In this document: piece after piece, positions 9,483 through 21,559 of the stretch
Layout of the letters: each line of letters starts with the position of its first letter
Position numbering within the stretch: position 1 is the first letter of the stretch
DNA from: Isoetes taiwanensis
Lineage: Eukaryota > Streptophyta > Lycopodiopsida > Isoetales > Isoetaceae
DNA: 64,000 nt
Reading direction: 5' to 3'
Assembly (NCBI GenBank): GCA_021234155.1
Contig: JAJEKV010000003.1
Location: 22,969,569 to 23,033,568 of the forward strand
Notes under the pieces: model-generated
What the model saw: the letters and a program-made list of their open reading frames with translations, nothing else
What the model was told of the DNA's origin: nothing
Databases searched by the model: none
Position numbers and translations under genes: made by a program

Positions 9483-11068
9483 GGTTTTTGTATATTCAAC
9501 ACCCTTCCCTTTCCGTTGTCTTTTGCTCTATCCCACGTTTCCTTACTTCATCATTCTCTTACACTCTTTCTTTTTCCCTTTTCCCTTATTCCTATTTTTC
9601 CTACACGTCTTCTTTTCCCCTTCTCCCCTTTTTTTTTTTAACTCCTTCTCCCTCCCCTTCCATTCCCTTCTCTTTCCGCTTTTCTTTTTCCCTTTCCCTT
9701 TTTTTAATGGAGTTTTTCCCTTTCCTTTTTAGTCTTTCCCCTTTCTTCCTAATTTTCCTGTGCCCTTTTTCCTTTTCCCTTTCCTCTTCCTTTTCCTTTT
9801 CTCTTTCCCTTTTCCCATGCCCTTTTTTTTGTTTTCTTTTTTTCCATCTTTTTCATGTGCCCCTTTTCTTCCTTTCCCCACCCTCTTGCTCTTTATCCCA
9901 TGTTCTTCGTTTTCCCATTTCTCTCTCCCCTTTTTTTTACCCTTTTACTTTTCCCTCCTCCCCCCCCCCCCCCCTCCATCTCCATTTTCCTTCCTTTTTT
10001 ATCCTTTCTCTACCCTTTCCCTTTTTCCTGTGCCTTTTTCCCATTTCCCTTTCCCCTTCCTTCTCCTTTTCTTTTTTCCCTTTTCATTTTCCCTTGCCTT
10101 TTTCCATTCCTTTTTTCCCACTTTTTTTTACGTGTCCCTTTTCCTCCTTTCCTTACTCTCTTCCCCTTTTCCCTTTTTCTCTTTCCTTATTCCTCTTTTT
10201 CTTTTTTCATTTTCCATGCTCATTTTCCCTTGCTTTCTTTCCCTTTCCTCACCCTTTGCCTCTTCCATTTTTCAAGTGCCCTTTCCTCTTTCCTCTCCCT
10301 TTTCCTTCGCCCTTTTTTCCCTTCCTTTTCCCCCTCCCCTTTTTGCCTCCCTTTTCCTTTTTCCTTTGCCTTCCTTTTTCATCCCTTCCCCTTTTCCATG
10401 TGTCATTTTCCCTTCCCTTTCCCCCTTCCTTTTCCATTTCTTTTTCCATTTTTATTTTTTAATACCTTTTCCGTTTCTTTTTTCCTCATTTTTTATATGT
10501 GCTCCTTTTCCTCCTTCCCCACCCTCTTCCCCTTTTCCCATTTTCCATTTTCCATTTCCCTATCCCCCTTTCTCTTTTTCCTTTCCCCTTTCCCATGCTC
10601 TTTTTCCCTTTCTTTTTTTTCTTTTCCTCACCCTTTTCCTTTTCAAATTTTTTCCATGCCCTTCGCCTCTTCCTCTTTTCCATTTTCCTCTCTCGTTTTC
10701 TCGTGCTCTTTTTTCCCTTCCCTTTTTCGCTTCCTTTTTTATTTTTCCTTTCCTTTTTATTTTCCCATGTCTTTTTTCATCTCTCCACCATTTGTTTCTT
10801 TCCCTTTTTCTCTTCCCTTTTCCTCCTTTCCTCACCCTTCGCCTTTTCTCGTTGCCCTTTTTCCCTTCCTTTTCCTCCCTCCCCCTTCTTTTACCTTATT
10901 TTATCCTTTTTCCCATACTATTTTTCCCTTTCCTCACCATTTTCCTCTTCCCTTTTTTCTCATGTCATTTTCCCTTCCTTTTTCCCCTTTCCCCCTTTCC
11001 CTTTTCCTCGTGCCTTTTTATCCTTCATTTTCCCCTTTTGTCCTCCCTTTTCCTTTTCCTCTTCCTCT
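9483..11068 (+). repeat. 1.6-kb polypyrimidine (C/T) tract
   Basis: Almost every base on the plus strand is C or T, with runs such as CCCTTTTCC. The few purines mostly occur as part of a recurring CATGTGCCCTTTTCC-like motif at irregular 50-120 bp spacing, so it looks like a decayed minisatellite. The long open frames across it (up to 461 codons, Phe/Pro/Ser/Leu only) arise because stop codons need purines; they are not genes. Mirror-symmetric C/T tracts of this kind can form triplex (H-DNA). Confidence 0.95.
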
Positions 11069-11787
11069 TAAGAGATCAAAGCGTGACTAATCACAGTGGT
11101 GGGAAGTCGTGCGATAAATCTCGACCTCCGAATGCAATCGGATGATCTCAACCATCCAAATTAGGGTTTCATTCATGACATACATACGCTATAACATTAT
11201 AATATAAGATGACGAAATACATACAAGTAGGTAACAAACAATTTTTTTTGCCTTTGTTATTTCGAGGTGGTATTTCGAGTATGTGGTATGACTCCAGTTG
11301 TCACCAGACAAGTTCTCACTTGTACATCCCCGACAAATCCCGCTACCCAGAACCAGCCAGGGTCAAATCCCGCTATCCACAATCATCCAGGGTCCTATGC
11401 ACGGATCGCATATAATTGGGAATTTTTGAGACCAAGCTAGAAGCACCATCTACAATCGCTTTTAGAGCTCTACCTTTCCTCATACACAAGAGGTGCAAAA
11501 AATGACCAACCATCATCATAGAAGATCCATAACTTGATAAATAACACTAGAAACGTGTGCCCGACAGTGCCGAGCATTTGTGGACATGTGGAATGGTTAT
11601 TGTAATGGACTTCGTAGGTTGTACATGTAGTTTGACCTATAAATGGAGTGTCTGTGAAGAGTTTACAATTTAGGAAGATGAGGCAAGTCAAATATAACCT
11701 CGGGGAGAACTAAAACTTGTCAAATATAACCTCGGGAAGCATATTATGTCAAAGGCGGAGTCAGTTCTGCATGTTATAACAAGTTAG
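11069..11787. other. No gene seen; junction of repeats
   Basis: Contains the second copy of the 138-bp block (11210-11347), a possible TATA box (CCTATAAATGGAG, about 11637), a direct repeat GTCAAATATAACCTCGGG (about 11686 and 11718) and a fragment of block A (11738-11787). The TATA plus direct repeats might be the remnant of a small LTR, which I cannot establish. Confidence 0.4.
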
Positions 11788-12480
11788 TTTTGTGGTTGGT
11801 TTTCATCGAAATTCATTGAGAAAAAAGGGCTCAATTGCAGCTCGTTCTAAACGAAGTAAAATTATTTCTTGAGGCCAGGATAGAACAAAGCACTTTTTGT
11901 GTAGATAGAATGGATTAAGATAGGGCTCAAAATGGTTGTGGGTACAGATCTCTTTCCTTTTTTTTTTTTTTTGGGGGGAGGAGGGACAAGCAAAGAACCC
12001 GATCTTGCATGCATTTATACATAGTTGTAAGTAGTTTTTTTCTTTATGGATGTTTATGTATTTGGATTAAGAAGAGAATCATGTAAATATCACCGGATGT
12101 TTGCTCTAAGAAAACTTGTCAAGACTACCTTGATAGACACATGTTGAGTATATAACTGCTAAAGGACCTCAGCCTTGGCTCTAAATTTATCTATGATTTT
12201 GGCAATTCCAGTGCAAATCTTTCATTTGTTCCCTTGCCAAATACCTCTTTTTGGATTGCCCTTAGAAGACAAATCCTCGCTCATATGGCTTTTTTGGCAT
12301 ATTCTAAATATATATTGAAATATGACTACGATATATCAAAAACAGCTTCAAATTGGCTGTTTTCAGTAAACTGTCGGCCACCTTATTGCCGGTTGCTACT
12401 GTTCGGACTGCTAACCGATATGAATTTTCGATGCTATGCAAGGTACATACTGGACTCAAAATTTATCGTAAGTTTTTGGA

Positions 12481-12928
12481 GATCTTTACGCCTTCCGAGA
12501 AACAGGAAGAGTGTTGGCGATAGTAGGAGTTCTTGATGCATTTCCATTAGGGAAGATTGATGCCCTTCAGCAGCTCTTCCTTGCAGGAAATTCTTTGGTG
12601 ATTACACAAACACATGGATTCGAAGCCAGGTAAGCAGAGGTTCTATTTTTTCGTTTCATACTGAGACTCTGTGATCAGAGTTTTGAACCTATCTTTGCCA
12701 TCATATATTAATAACAAAAACTTGAAGATGGCTCCAAAGTCAGGAATGAAGTTTGTGATTCCTAAAAACAAGCTATCACTTGCCCCCATTGCACGAGGTT
12801 CTACAAAAGTCGATGCAACAAATGCTAGTGTTTAAGGAGATCCATTGCAGTCTTGGCGAAAGACAAAATGGGGTGTTGATTTGACTCAGGACCTTACTGT
12901 CAAGAGGGGCAAAGCACTTGCACTATAG
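12481..12928 (+). pseudogene. Unrecognised host exons, unit 1
   Basis: An open segment 12481-12629 reads DLYAFRETGRVLAIVGVLDA and continues FPLGKIDALQQLFLAGNSLV up to a good GTAAGC donor. About 100 bp later a short frame starts MAPKSGMKFVIPKNKLSL (12728), meets a stop after 35 codons, and the same frame then reads KTKWGVDLTQDLTVKRGKAL. I cannot assign either part to a family with confidence. The codon-like quality and the splice donor suggest real ancestral exons of a host gene, now in a duplicated, truncated setting. Confidence 0.45.
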
Positions 12929-14252
12929 GTTGTTGATTTAAACTTAATGTAAAAGAAAAGACTTATATTTGATTGTTGCATGTCTTGTGATGTCTTTTAT
13001 TTCCTTTGGATTGGGCCTTGCCTTGATTTATCTCTATGCTCCTCGACCGTGCCAAATATTATTCCAAGACCTGCAGAAGCAGTAGATTGAAATGTTGTTG
13101 ATTAATTGATTTTATAGATTGGCCAATTGCCATGAAAGTTGCCTGATGGCTTGTGAATGTCATGCGTTAATTGTTCATTTGACGGCTAGAAGATCAGGAA
13201 ATCCCTGAGCACTAGAATCCTATGCTGACTCATATCGGCCTAGGTTGAGAAGATTTAAGGACTGCCATTAGAAGTCTTTAAGGCCCGTACTTGGATATTT
13301 GGAACAACCTCAGTCTATCTGGTGAGGAGGTGAATATACAAATAACTGGAATTGGGATTATAGAGTGGCAATGATACTGAGGTGATGGCATCGAAGGGAG
13401 TAGATATTGAACAAGATATGGGGAGCTTATTGAATGATTAAAGCTTGTTAGTTCTGCTACATTTCCATGCTACAGTTTAGCATCAAATCTCTCTGACATT
13501 GTGAAAATGAGGCTAATTTTGTGTATCAACCAGATGAGGATTTATCTCAAACTAGTTTTGTGGTTGGTTTTCATCGAAATTCATTGAGAAAAAAGGGCTC
13601 AATTGCAGCTCGTTCTAAACGAAGTAAAATTATTTCTTGAGGCCAGGATAGAACAAAGCACTTTTTGTGTAGATAGAATGGATTAAGATAGGGCTCAAAA
13701 TGGTTGTGGGTACAGATCTCTTTCCTTTTTTTTTTGGAGGGGGGGGAGGGGGGGAGGGACAAGCAAAGAACCCGATCTTGCATGCATTTATACATAGTTG
13801 TAAGTAGTTTTTTCTTTATGGATGTTTATGTGACTGGATTAAGAAGAGAATCATGTAAATATGCAGATGTTTGCTCTAAGAAAACTTGTCAAGACTACCT
13901 TGATAGACACATGTTGAGTATATAACTGCTAAAGGACCTCAGCCTTGGCTCTAAATTTATCTATGATTTTGGCAATTCCAGTGCAAATCTTTCATTTGTT
14001 CCCTTGCCAAATACCTCTTTTTGGATTGCCCTTAGAAGACAAATCCTCGCTCATATGGCTTTTTTGGCATATTCTAAATATATATTGAAATATGACTAGG
14101 ATATATCAAAAACAGCTTCAAATTGGCTGTTTTCAGTAAACTGTCGGCCACCTTATTGCCGGTTGCTACTGTTCGGACTGCTAACCGGTATGAATTTTCG
14201 ATGCTATGCAAGGTACGTACTGGACTCAAAATTTATCGTAAGTTTTTGGAGA

Positions 14253-14690
14253 TCTTTACGCCTTCCGAGAAACAGGAAGAATGTTGGCGATAGTAGGAGT
14301 TCTTGACGCATTTCCATTAGGGAAGATTGATGCCCTTCAGCAGCTCTTCCTTGCAGGAAATTCTTTGGTGATTACACAAACACATGGATTCAAAGCCAGG
14401 TAAGCAGAGGTTCTATTTTTTCGTTTCATACTGAGACTCTGTGATCAGAGTTTTGAACTTATCTTTGCCATCATATATTAATAACAAAAACTTGAAGATG
14501 GCTCCAAAGTCAGGAATGAAGTTTGTGATTCCTAAAAACAAGCTATCACTTGTCCCCATTGCACGAGGTTCTACAAAAGTCGATGCAACAAATGCTAGTG
14601 TTTAAGGAGATCCATAGCAGTCTTGGCGAAAGACAAAATGGGGTGTTGATTTGACTCAGGACCTTACTCTGAACTATAGGTTGTCGATTT
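14253..14690 (+). pseudogene. Unrecognised host exons, unit 2
   Basis: Second tandem copy of the exons described for 12481-12928. The first segment (14253-14401) is still open and differs by few residues (MLAIVGVLDAFPLGKIDALQ). The MAPKSGMKF frame starts at 14498 and stops at the same point; the KTKWGVDLTQD part is shortened by a small deletion near 14670. Equal preservation of the first segment in both units is notable but may just reflect youth. Confidence 0.45.
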
Positions 14691-14829
14691 AAACTTAATG
14701 TAAAAGAAAAGACTTATATTTGATTGTTGCATGTCTTATGATGTCTTTTATTTCCTTTGGATTGGACCTTGCCTTGATTTATCTCTATGCTCCTCGACCG
14801 TGCCAAATATTATTCCAAGACCTGCAGAA

Positions 14830-15610
14830 GCAGTAGATTGAAATGTTGTTGATTAATTGATTTTATAGATTGGCCAATTGCCATGAAAGTTGCCTGATGG
14901 CTTGTGAATGTCCTGCATTAATTGTTCATTTGACGGCTAGAAGATCAGGAAATCTCTGAGCACTAGAATCCTATGCTGACTCATATCGGCCTAGGTTGAG
15001 GAGATTTAAGGACTGCCATTAGAAGTCTTTAAGGCCTGTACTTGGATATTTGGAACAACCTCAGTCTATCTGGTGAGGAGGTGAATATACAAATAACTGG
15101 AAGGTTGGGATTATAGAGTGGCAATGATATTGAGGTGATGGCATCGAAGGGAGTAGATATTGAACAAGATATGGGGAGCTTATTGAATGATTAAAGCTTG
15201 TTAGTTCTGCTACATTTCCATGCTACAGTTTAGCATCAAATCTCTCTGACATTGTGAAAATGAGGCTAATTTTGTGTATCAACCAGATGAGGATTTATCT
15301 CAAACTAGTTTTGTGGTTGGTTTTCATCGTTACTTCATTGAGAAAAAAGAGCTCAACTGCAGCTAGTTCTGAATGAAGTAAAATTATATTCTTGGGGCTA
15401 GGAGGAACTTCACTTTTGCAGATTTGAAGCACGACTCCTTTGTCCGGAACACTGTCTTTTCAAGCAATCTCTTGTATCGATTTGTGCAGAAAGTTGAGCA
15501 ATAGAAGCGAATAAATTATTCAATTCTTATGCTAGAGAAAATCCCTATAACACATGGGTTATTCTATGAGGATCCCATAAATTCTTGCACTGAACTTTAT
15601 TGTTGAGTGG
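14830..15610. repeat. Inverted-duplicate block (partner 26480-27597)
   Basis: The end of the second tandem unit and the sequence after it, up to TTCTTGCACTGAACTTTATT, match the reverse complement of 26480-27597. The right-hand partner has a MITE inserted (26611-26893) and a short extra stretch near 27300-27350. This copy provides the MITE empty site (GTATCGATTTGTGCAG, about 15474). Confidence 0.9.
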
Positions 15611-16621
15611 TGTCTTTGAACTTTCTCATGTTCTCATGTTTCTTATGTCATATGGTGATGTTACTGCATGTCTGGTACAAATTTTGAGCAGACTCGTGTT
15701 GAGCAAATTGCACAACTGGAGATGGGTTTCACCTATTCACCATATGATCTGTGAGGGTCAAGTTGTTGGAAAAACATATATGCAAGATCATTATTTGACT
15801 TCTTTGCTAACGCTGTACATGTGACATGCAAATTGATTATAATAATAAAGAATTCGAGGAAGAATAGAATTGGATATGTTGTAGAACACTATTGTCAACA
15901 TTAATTAGTTTGTTATGATCAATTGTTTCTATAGTATATGCAATTTGTTGCCAATGAGAGATGGCTAAAGGATGTTGATTGTTTGATCCTTTGTACTCAA
16001 CTTACCGACGATTGCAACGCATCACCTAGGAGATAGACTATTGAGCCTAGCACGCTAAGTTCCCCCTAGTAGTCTCTCCACACCATGTTAGAAGTATTGC
16101 AGAATGATAAACAATTGGTTCATATCATAATCATGGTGGGATATATGATGTTGACACAAATACAGAAAAGAAACAAAATTATGATGAATATTTGCCTAGG
16201 CAGTGTGACAGGTGAATTTATAATACAGGTTGTTGAAGCAGAATGCAACCTAATGATGATGATCAACCTAATGGTACAGAAGATTGATTGAACAGAATGC
16301 ATAAACAGATTCGATGATTATGAATAACCTAATGGCACCATGGTCTCATAACTAAATGAGTTATGAACCTATGGTTGTAAATATGAAGTTACAAATATGG
16401 TTCATATGAAACCATTGACTTATTATAATTATAGAAATCATGTAAATATGAAATTGTCAGCCAGGTTTGTTGGAGCCTTTTTCGTTTTGAAAGAGGTCAG
16501 TCTAATCAGGATCGAACAAGCCTCATAAGCTGAGAGATCGGTCCGGCCAAGCGGCCACGTTGTATGCTTAAAAAAAGTTGGCCTTGTTAAGACATTTACA
16601 AACAGATCGGATGCTGAATTG
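15611..16621. other. No gene seen
   Basis: AT-rich. The frame at 16085-16291 has no recognisable content. 16558-16615 repeats the end of the reductase block (GTATGCTTAAAAAAAGTTGG ... CAGATCGGATGCTG), which then joins the GC-rich array. Confidence 0.5.
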
Positions 16622-19600
16622 TGGTCCCCGCTCTGGCGTCAACACCCCCACTCCACGTCAAGACACGGCGCAAGGTCCCGGCCGACTCTGACAAGGAGAG
16701 GGCCTCCAAAACGTAAACCATGTGGGTTGTCAGGTTCTAGAAGGGTTTGCGTTTTGGGGGCCAAGTTTTGGTCTATTGCAGTTGGGACGTGGCCGAGAAG
16801 CTGCGCCGAGAACGCGGAGCAAGGGGAACTGACGGAACGGAGTTTGGGCCTGTCCTCCTCCCGATGTGGCAATTAGAAGTCGGGGGGCGCTTTTGCAGTG
16901 GCAAGGCATTCATAAATTCGTAATTAATGCATTGTACGAAAATAAATTCTGATTTTTTGCCAGCTGGATTCCTAATTCATCTCCAACACAAAGCCCAATT
17001 TTCGAAATTCTCGAAGAAAGTCTAGGTCAAAGGGTTAGCATTAGAATGGTTGGGGCAGCCCGTTGCGGGGCAACCGAGCTGGCACCCCTCCCCAAGTCAA
17101 ACGAGGCCAGGACCTTGCAGGGCTCCCTCACAAGAGGGGAGAGTCCGGACCCCAGGAGGCGGGATCCAAAAAAGTTCCCGAGGCAGCCCTTCCTGGCAGC
17201 GCTCCCCCGGGGGGCCGCACGCTAATGACCACCCTCCCGGAGCCTGGTTCCCCTATCCGACCGTTGGATCCTCCGTTCAGGGGCCCCTCTTCGGGAAGGC
17301 CCAAAAGATTCCAGATCGGTCCGGGAGAACTTGTCAAACCGCGGAGCGTCCTGAGGTCGGCCTTGTAGAAACCGCAGTGTTTTGTCGTTCGGGCACTGGG
17401 GAGGCTCCGGAATGGCAAATCGACCTCGCCAAGTCATCCGGAATGGCGAAATTACCCTAGGGAGCAAGTTGCAACGTCGGTTTTGCAAAAGAAAGAAACA
17501 CTCACGCCCTCCACGACAGGGCAATGTCGACTTTCTGAGTCCATTGGCAGAGCCAAATCCCGGTTCCGGAGAGGGGAGGTCGTCCGTCCGTCCCCAGGAC
17601 CTTGGGGAGAGGAAATTCGGGGCAAGCAGCTTCCGGGGGGATTTTAGGGTCCCCGCTCTGGCGTCAACACCCCCACTCCACGTCAAGACACGGCGCAAGG
17701 TCCCGGCCGAATCTGACAAGGAGAGGGCCTCCGAAACGTAAACCCTGTGGGTTGCCAGGTTCTAGAAGGGTTTGCGTTTTGGGGGCCGAGTTTTGGTCTG
17801 TTGCAGTTGGGACGTGGCCGAGAAGCTGCGGCCGAGAACGCGGAGCAAGGGGAACTGACGGAACGGAGTTTGGGCCTGTCCTCCTCCCGATGTGGCAATT
17901 AGAAGTCGGGGGGCGCTTTTGCAGTGGCAAGACATTCATAAATTCGTAATTAATGCATTGTACAAAAATAAATTCTGATTTTTTGCCAGCTGGATTCCTA
18001 ATTCATCTCCAGCACACAGCCCAATTTTCGGAATTTTCGGAGAAGGTCTAGGTCAAAGGGTTAGCATTAGAACGGTCGGGGCAGCCCGTTGCGGGGCAAC
18101 CGAGCTGGCACCCTTCCCCAAGTCAAACGAGGCCAGGACCTTGCAGGGCTCCCTCACAAGAGGGGAGAGTCCGGACCCCAGGAGGCGGGATCCAAAAAAG
18201 TTCCCGAGGCAGCCCTTCCTGGCAGCGCTCCCCCGGGGGGCCGCACGCTAACGACCATCCTCCCGGAGCCCGGTTCCCCTATCCGACCGTTGGATCCTCC
18301 GTTCAGGGGCCCCTCTTCGAGAAGGCCCAAAAGATTCCAGATCGGTCTAGGAGAACTTGTCAAACCGCGGAGCGTCATGAGGTCGGCCTTGTAGAAACCG
18401 CAGTGTTTTGTCGTTCGGGCACTGGGGAGGCTCCGGAATGGCAAATCGACCTCGCCAAGTCATCCGGAATGGCGAAATTACCCTAGGGAGCAAGTTGCAA
18501 CGTCGGTTTTGCAAAAGAAAGAAACACTCACGCCCTCCACGACAGTATCCGGCATCCACATCCTAGGCCAATTGACTACGAGTGTGCTGGACATGAGCTA
18601 CTTTGGCGCTTCTTGGAGGTCGGGTGGTCTTCTGGCCATGGAAATTGGTCTCCTAGGGCAATGTCGACTTTCTGAGTCCATTGGCAGAGCCAAATCCCGG
18701 TTCCGGAGAGGGGAGGTCGTCCGTCCGTCCCCAGGACCTTGGGGAGAGGAAATTCGGGGCAAGCAGCTTCTGGGGGGGATTTTAGGGTCCCCGCTCTGGT
18801 GTCAACACCCCCACTCCACGTCAAGACACGGCAGAAGGTCCCGGCCGAATCTGACAAGGAGAGGGCCTCCGAAACGTAAACCCTGTGGGTTGCCAGGTTC
18901 TAGAAGGGTTTGCATTTTGGGGGCCGAGTTTTGGTCTGTTGCAGTTGGGACGTGGCCGAGAAGCTGCAGCCGAGAACGCGGAGCAAGAGGAACTGACGGA
19001 ACGGAGTTTGGGCCTGTCCTCCTCCCGATGTGGCAATTAGAAGTTGGGGGCGCTTTTGCAGTGGCAAGACATTCATAAATTCGTAATTAATGCATTGTAC
19101 AAAAAGAAATTCTGATTTTTTGCCAGCTGGATTCCTAATTCATCTCCAGCACACAACCCAATTTTCGGAATTTTCGGAGAAGGTCTAGGTCAAAGGGTTA
19201 GCATTAGAACGGTCGGGGCAGCCCGTTGCGGGGCAACCGAGCTGGCACCCTTCCCCAAGTCAAACGAGGCCAGGACCTTGCAGGGCTCCCTCACAAGAGG
19301 GGAGAGTCCGGACCCCAGGAGGCGGGATCCAAAAAAGTTCCCGAGGCAGCCCTTCCTGGCAGCGCTCCCCCGGGGGGCCGCACGCTAACGACCACCCTCC
19401 CGGAGCCCGGTTCCCCTATCCGACCGTTGGATCCTCCGTTCAGGGGCCCCTCTTCGGGAAGGCCCAAAAGATTCCAGATCGGTCCGGGAGAACTTGTCAA
19501 ACCGCGGAGCGTCATGAGGTCGGCCTTATAGAAACCGCAGTGTTTTGTCGTTCGGGCACCGGGAAGCTCCGGAATGGCAAATCGACCTCGCCAAGCCGTC

Positions 19601-20043
19601 CGGAATGGCGAAATTACCATAGGGAGCAAGTTACAAGGTCGGTTTTGCAAAAGAAAGAAACACTCACGCTCTCCATGACAGTATCTGGCATCCACATCCT
19701 AGGCCAATTGACTACGAGTGTGCTGGACATGAGCTACTTTGGCGCTTCTTGGAGGTCGGGTGGTCTTCTGGCCATGGAAATTGGTCCCCAGAGCAATGTC
19801 GATGTTCTGAGTCCATTGGTCGCCCGTCCGTCCCCAGGGCCTTGGGGAGAGGAAATTCGGGGCAAGCAGCTTCCGAGGGGATTTTAGGGTCCCCGCTCTT
19901 CAACACCCCCACTCCACGTCAAGACACGGCGCAAGGTCCCGGACAAATCTGACAAGGAGAGGGCCTCCGAAACGTAAACCCTGTGGGTTGCCAGGTTCTA
20001 GAAGGGTTTGCGTTTTGGGGGCCGAGTTTTGGTCTATTGCAGT
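16622..20043. repeat. GC-rich tandem array, unit about 1.03-1.14 kb, 3.4 copies
   Basis: GGTCCCCGCTCTGGCGTCAA begins units at about 16622, 17647 and 18785, and a decayed version begins a fourth at 19887; the fourth is cut off at about 20043. Spacings are about 1025, 1138 and 1102 bp. The first unit lacks about 113 bp (the GTATCCGGCATCCACATCC part) present in the others. The array is far more GC-rich than its surroundings and both edges are sharp. Open frames occur on both strands in parallel, as expected of GC-rich DNA with few stops; none has a domain. It could be a satellite, an rDNA-spacer-like array or part of a larger element; no rRNA sequence is visible. Confidence 0.9.
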
Positions 20044-21559
20044 CATGGGAGCATGATGGGAAGGAATGCACAGAGCATAGAGAAGAAGGAGAAATCTAGT
20101 TAATGAGAATGCCTGACATAGAAAAACTCCGTACAACAACAAGATTCAGCTCAGAGGAAACACTGATGAGGAATGCAGGAAGACACAAGGCTTTTATGGG
20201 AGAATGGGCTAAAGAAAGCTTGTGCTATAGTAGGCTTGTGCCAAAGAAAGCTTGAGTAAACAAGAGCTGGCGCTAAAACTGGCGTCCCTTTCCTTAGAAT
20301 AATAGTTCTCTTCTATATAAGACGAGAACCATAGCAGACTATAGCTTCCATAGCTCAAAAGTTGGCCATTCCAATCCTTTATAGGACTCAAATCAATCGA
20401 TATTTCCAATAGCACCATGGCACCCACTCTGTATGTGCGTGCCACTTTATCTCGCTTCCAGAAAAGTTGATGTAGACCAATAAGGCCTTGTTATCAGTTA
20501 AATATAAAGTGTTCAATTTATTGCAAATTTTCATTTCAGCAAATGATGCAGGTCAGAGCTATTGGATGATTGGTCTGATATAAGTAGTGGAGAAAATTTG
20601 AGCAAATTCCTGTTTCAAATACAACTGGCTTCAGAATAATTAGTTTAGTGATTTCAACTAAGATGCCATCTCGTAAAGGCAGTTACAAGTCATCTTAGAG
20701 TACATTCAAACCACACTTAAATTGTTTAGCATAAGACATTGCTTTGTTGATGTTTGATTTGCAGGATAAAAAATCAACACTTTGTTCTGCAGATCCAACT
20801 GTAAGGTATCATACATGTTGTTAGATTTCCAACTTCAAAATCTGAGGTTGATGCAATTGTTTGTGAATGCTTCCCCTACTCAGGCGGCCAATCAAATAAT
20901 AAGTACCTTTTAGTAAGCAACAAATGCATTGCAGGCTCCTATGACAACGGACGAGCTTTTTTTTGTTCCTTCCAAAATGTGACCTTACATTTATAATACT
21001 GTCACAAACACACAATAAGAATTCGCGTGCAAGTCACATTGTTGGTCCCAATTTTGATGGGCCCGCGGATTATAAATAAATAAAGTTTCTATCTGTAACT
21101 GGTATTTCATAAGATATGTATTGTTACAAATTGCACGTCATTTAAACAACAATTTGAAAACTTTTTAACCACTCAATATTTGTAGCTATCTAGAAATTAA
21201 TATTGATATTTCACAAAACAATATACATAGAAGTTGCACCAATTTAGTCCATCGTACACAAGTTCATGTACATCAAAATACAGACATATTATAAACACCA
21301 CTTACACATATAGTTTCTCCATAATTTATAAAGAATAGTTCCTTCCCTGTGCTTCTTCTTAAGAATGCCTTTGAAAATCGTATTTGTTGTAGTCAAATCT
21401 TAATCTTAGTTCTCTGTTTGTTAGCATGCTTATGATATATTGGAAATAGACTAAGCATGCACTGCTTATCAGAAGCTTCATTCATATGCTTCATTTTTAA
21501 AGTTTCTGCAATTTTCATAAAATTGTCCATAAATAGGTGCATGTCTTTAGAATAACTAA
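20044..21559. other. No gene seen
   Basis: AT-rich sequence. A short repeated AAAGAAAGCTTG motif occurs at about 20212-20250. No recognisable protein or RNA. Confidence 0.5.

Larger units (their letters stand above)
11788..15450 (+). repeat. Tandem duplication, 1.76-kb unit (two full, one partial)
   Basis: Units start with GTTTTGTGGTTGGTTTTCAT at about 11788, 13555 and 15306; the third is cut off after about 140 bp and is more diverged. The two full units differ by only scattered changes and by length of a T/G-rich run (11950 and 13725), so the duplication is recent compared with others here. The end of the unit is also present in reverse at 26960-27597. Confidence 0.92.

Noticed and set aside
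9467-11145. Long open frames of up to 461 codons
   Set aside because: They consist only of Phe, Pro, Ser and Leu because the tract lacks purines and therefore stops; all three forward frames are open alike.
16619-19912. Many overlapping frames on both strands of the GC-rich array
   Set aside because: High GC content lowers stop frequency; frames recur with the tandem unit on both strands and none has a domain.
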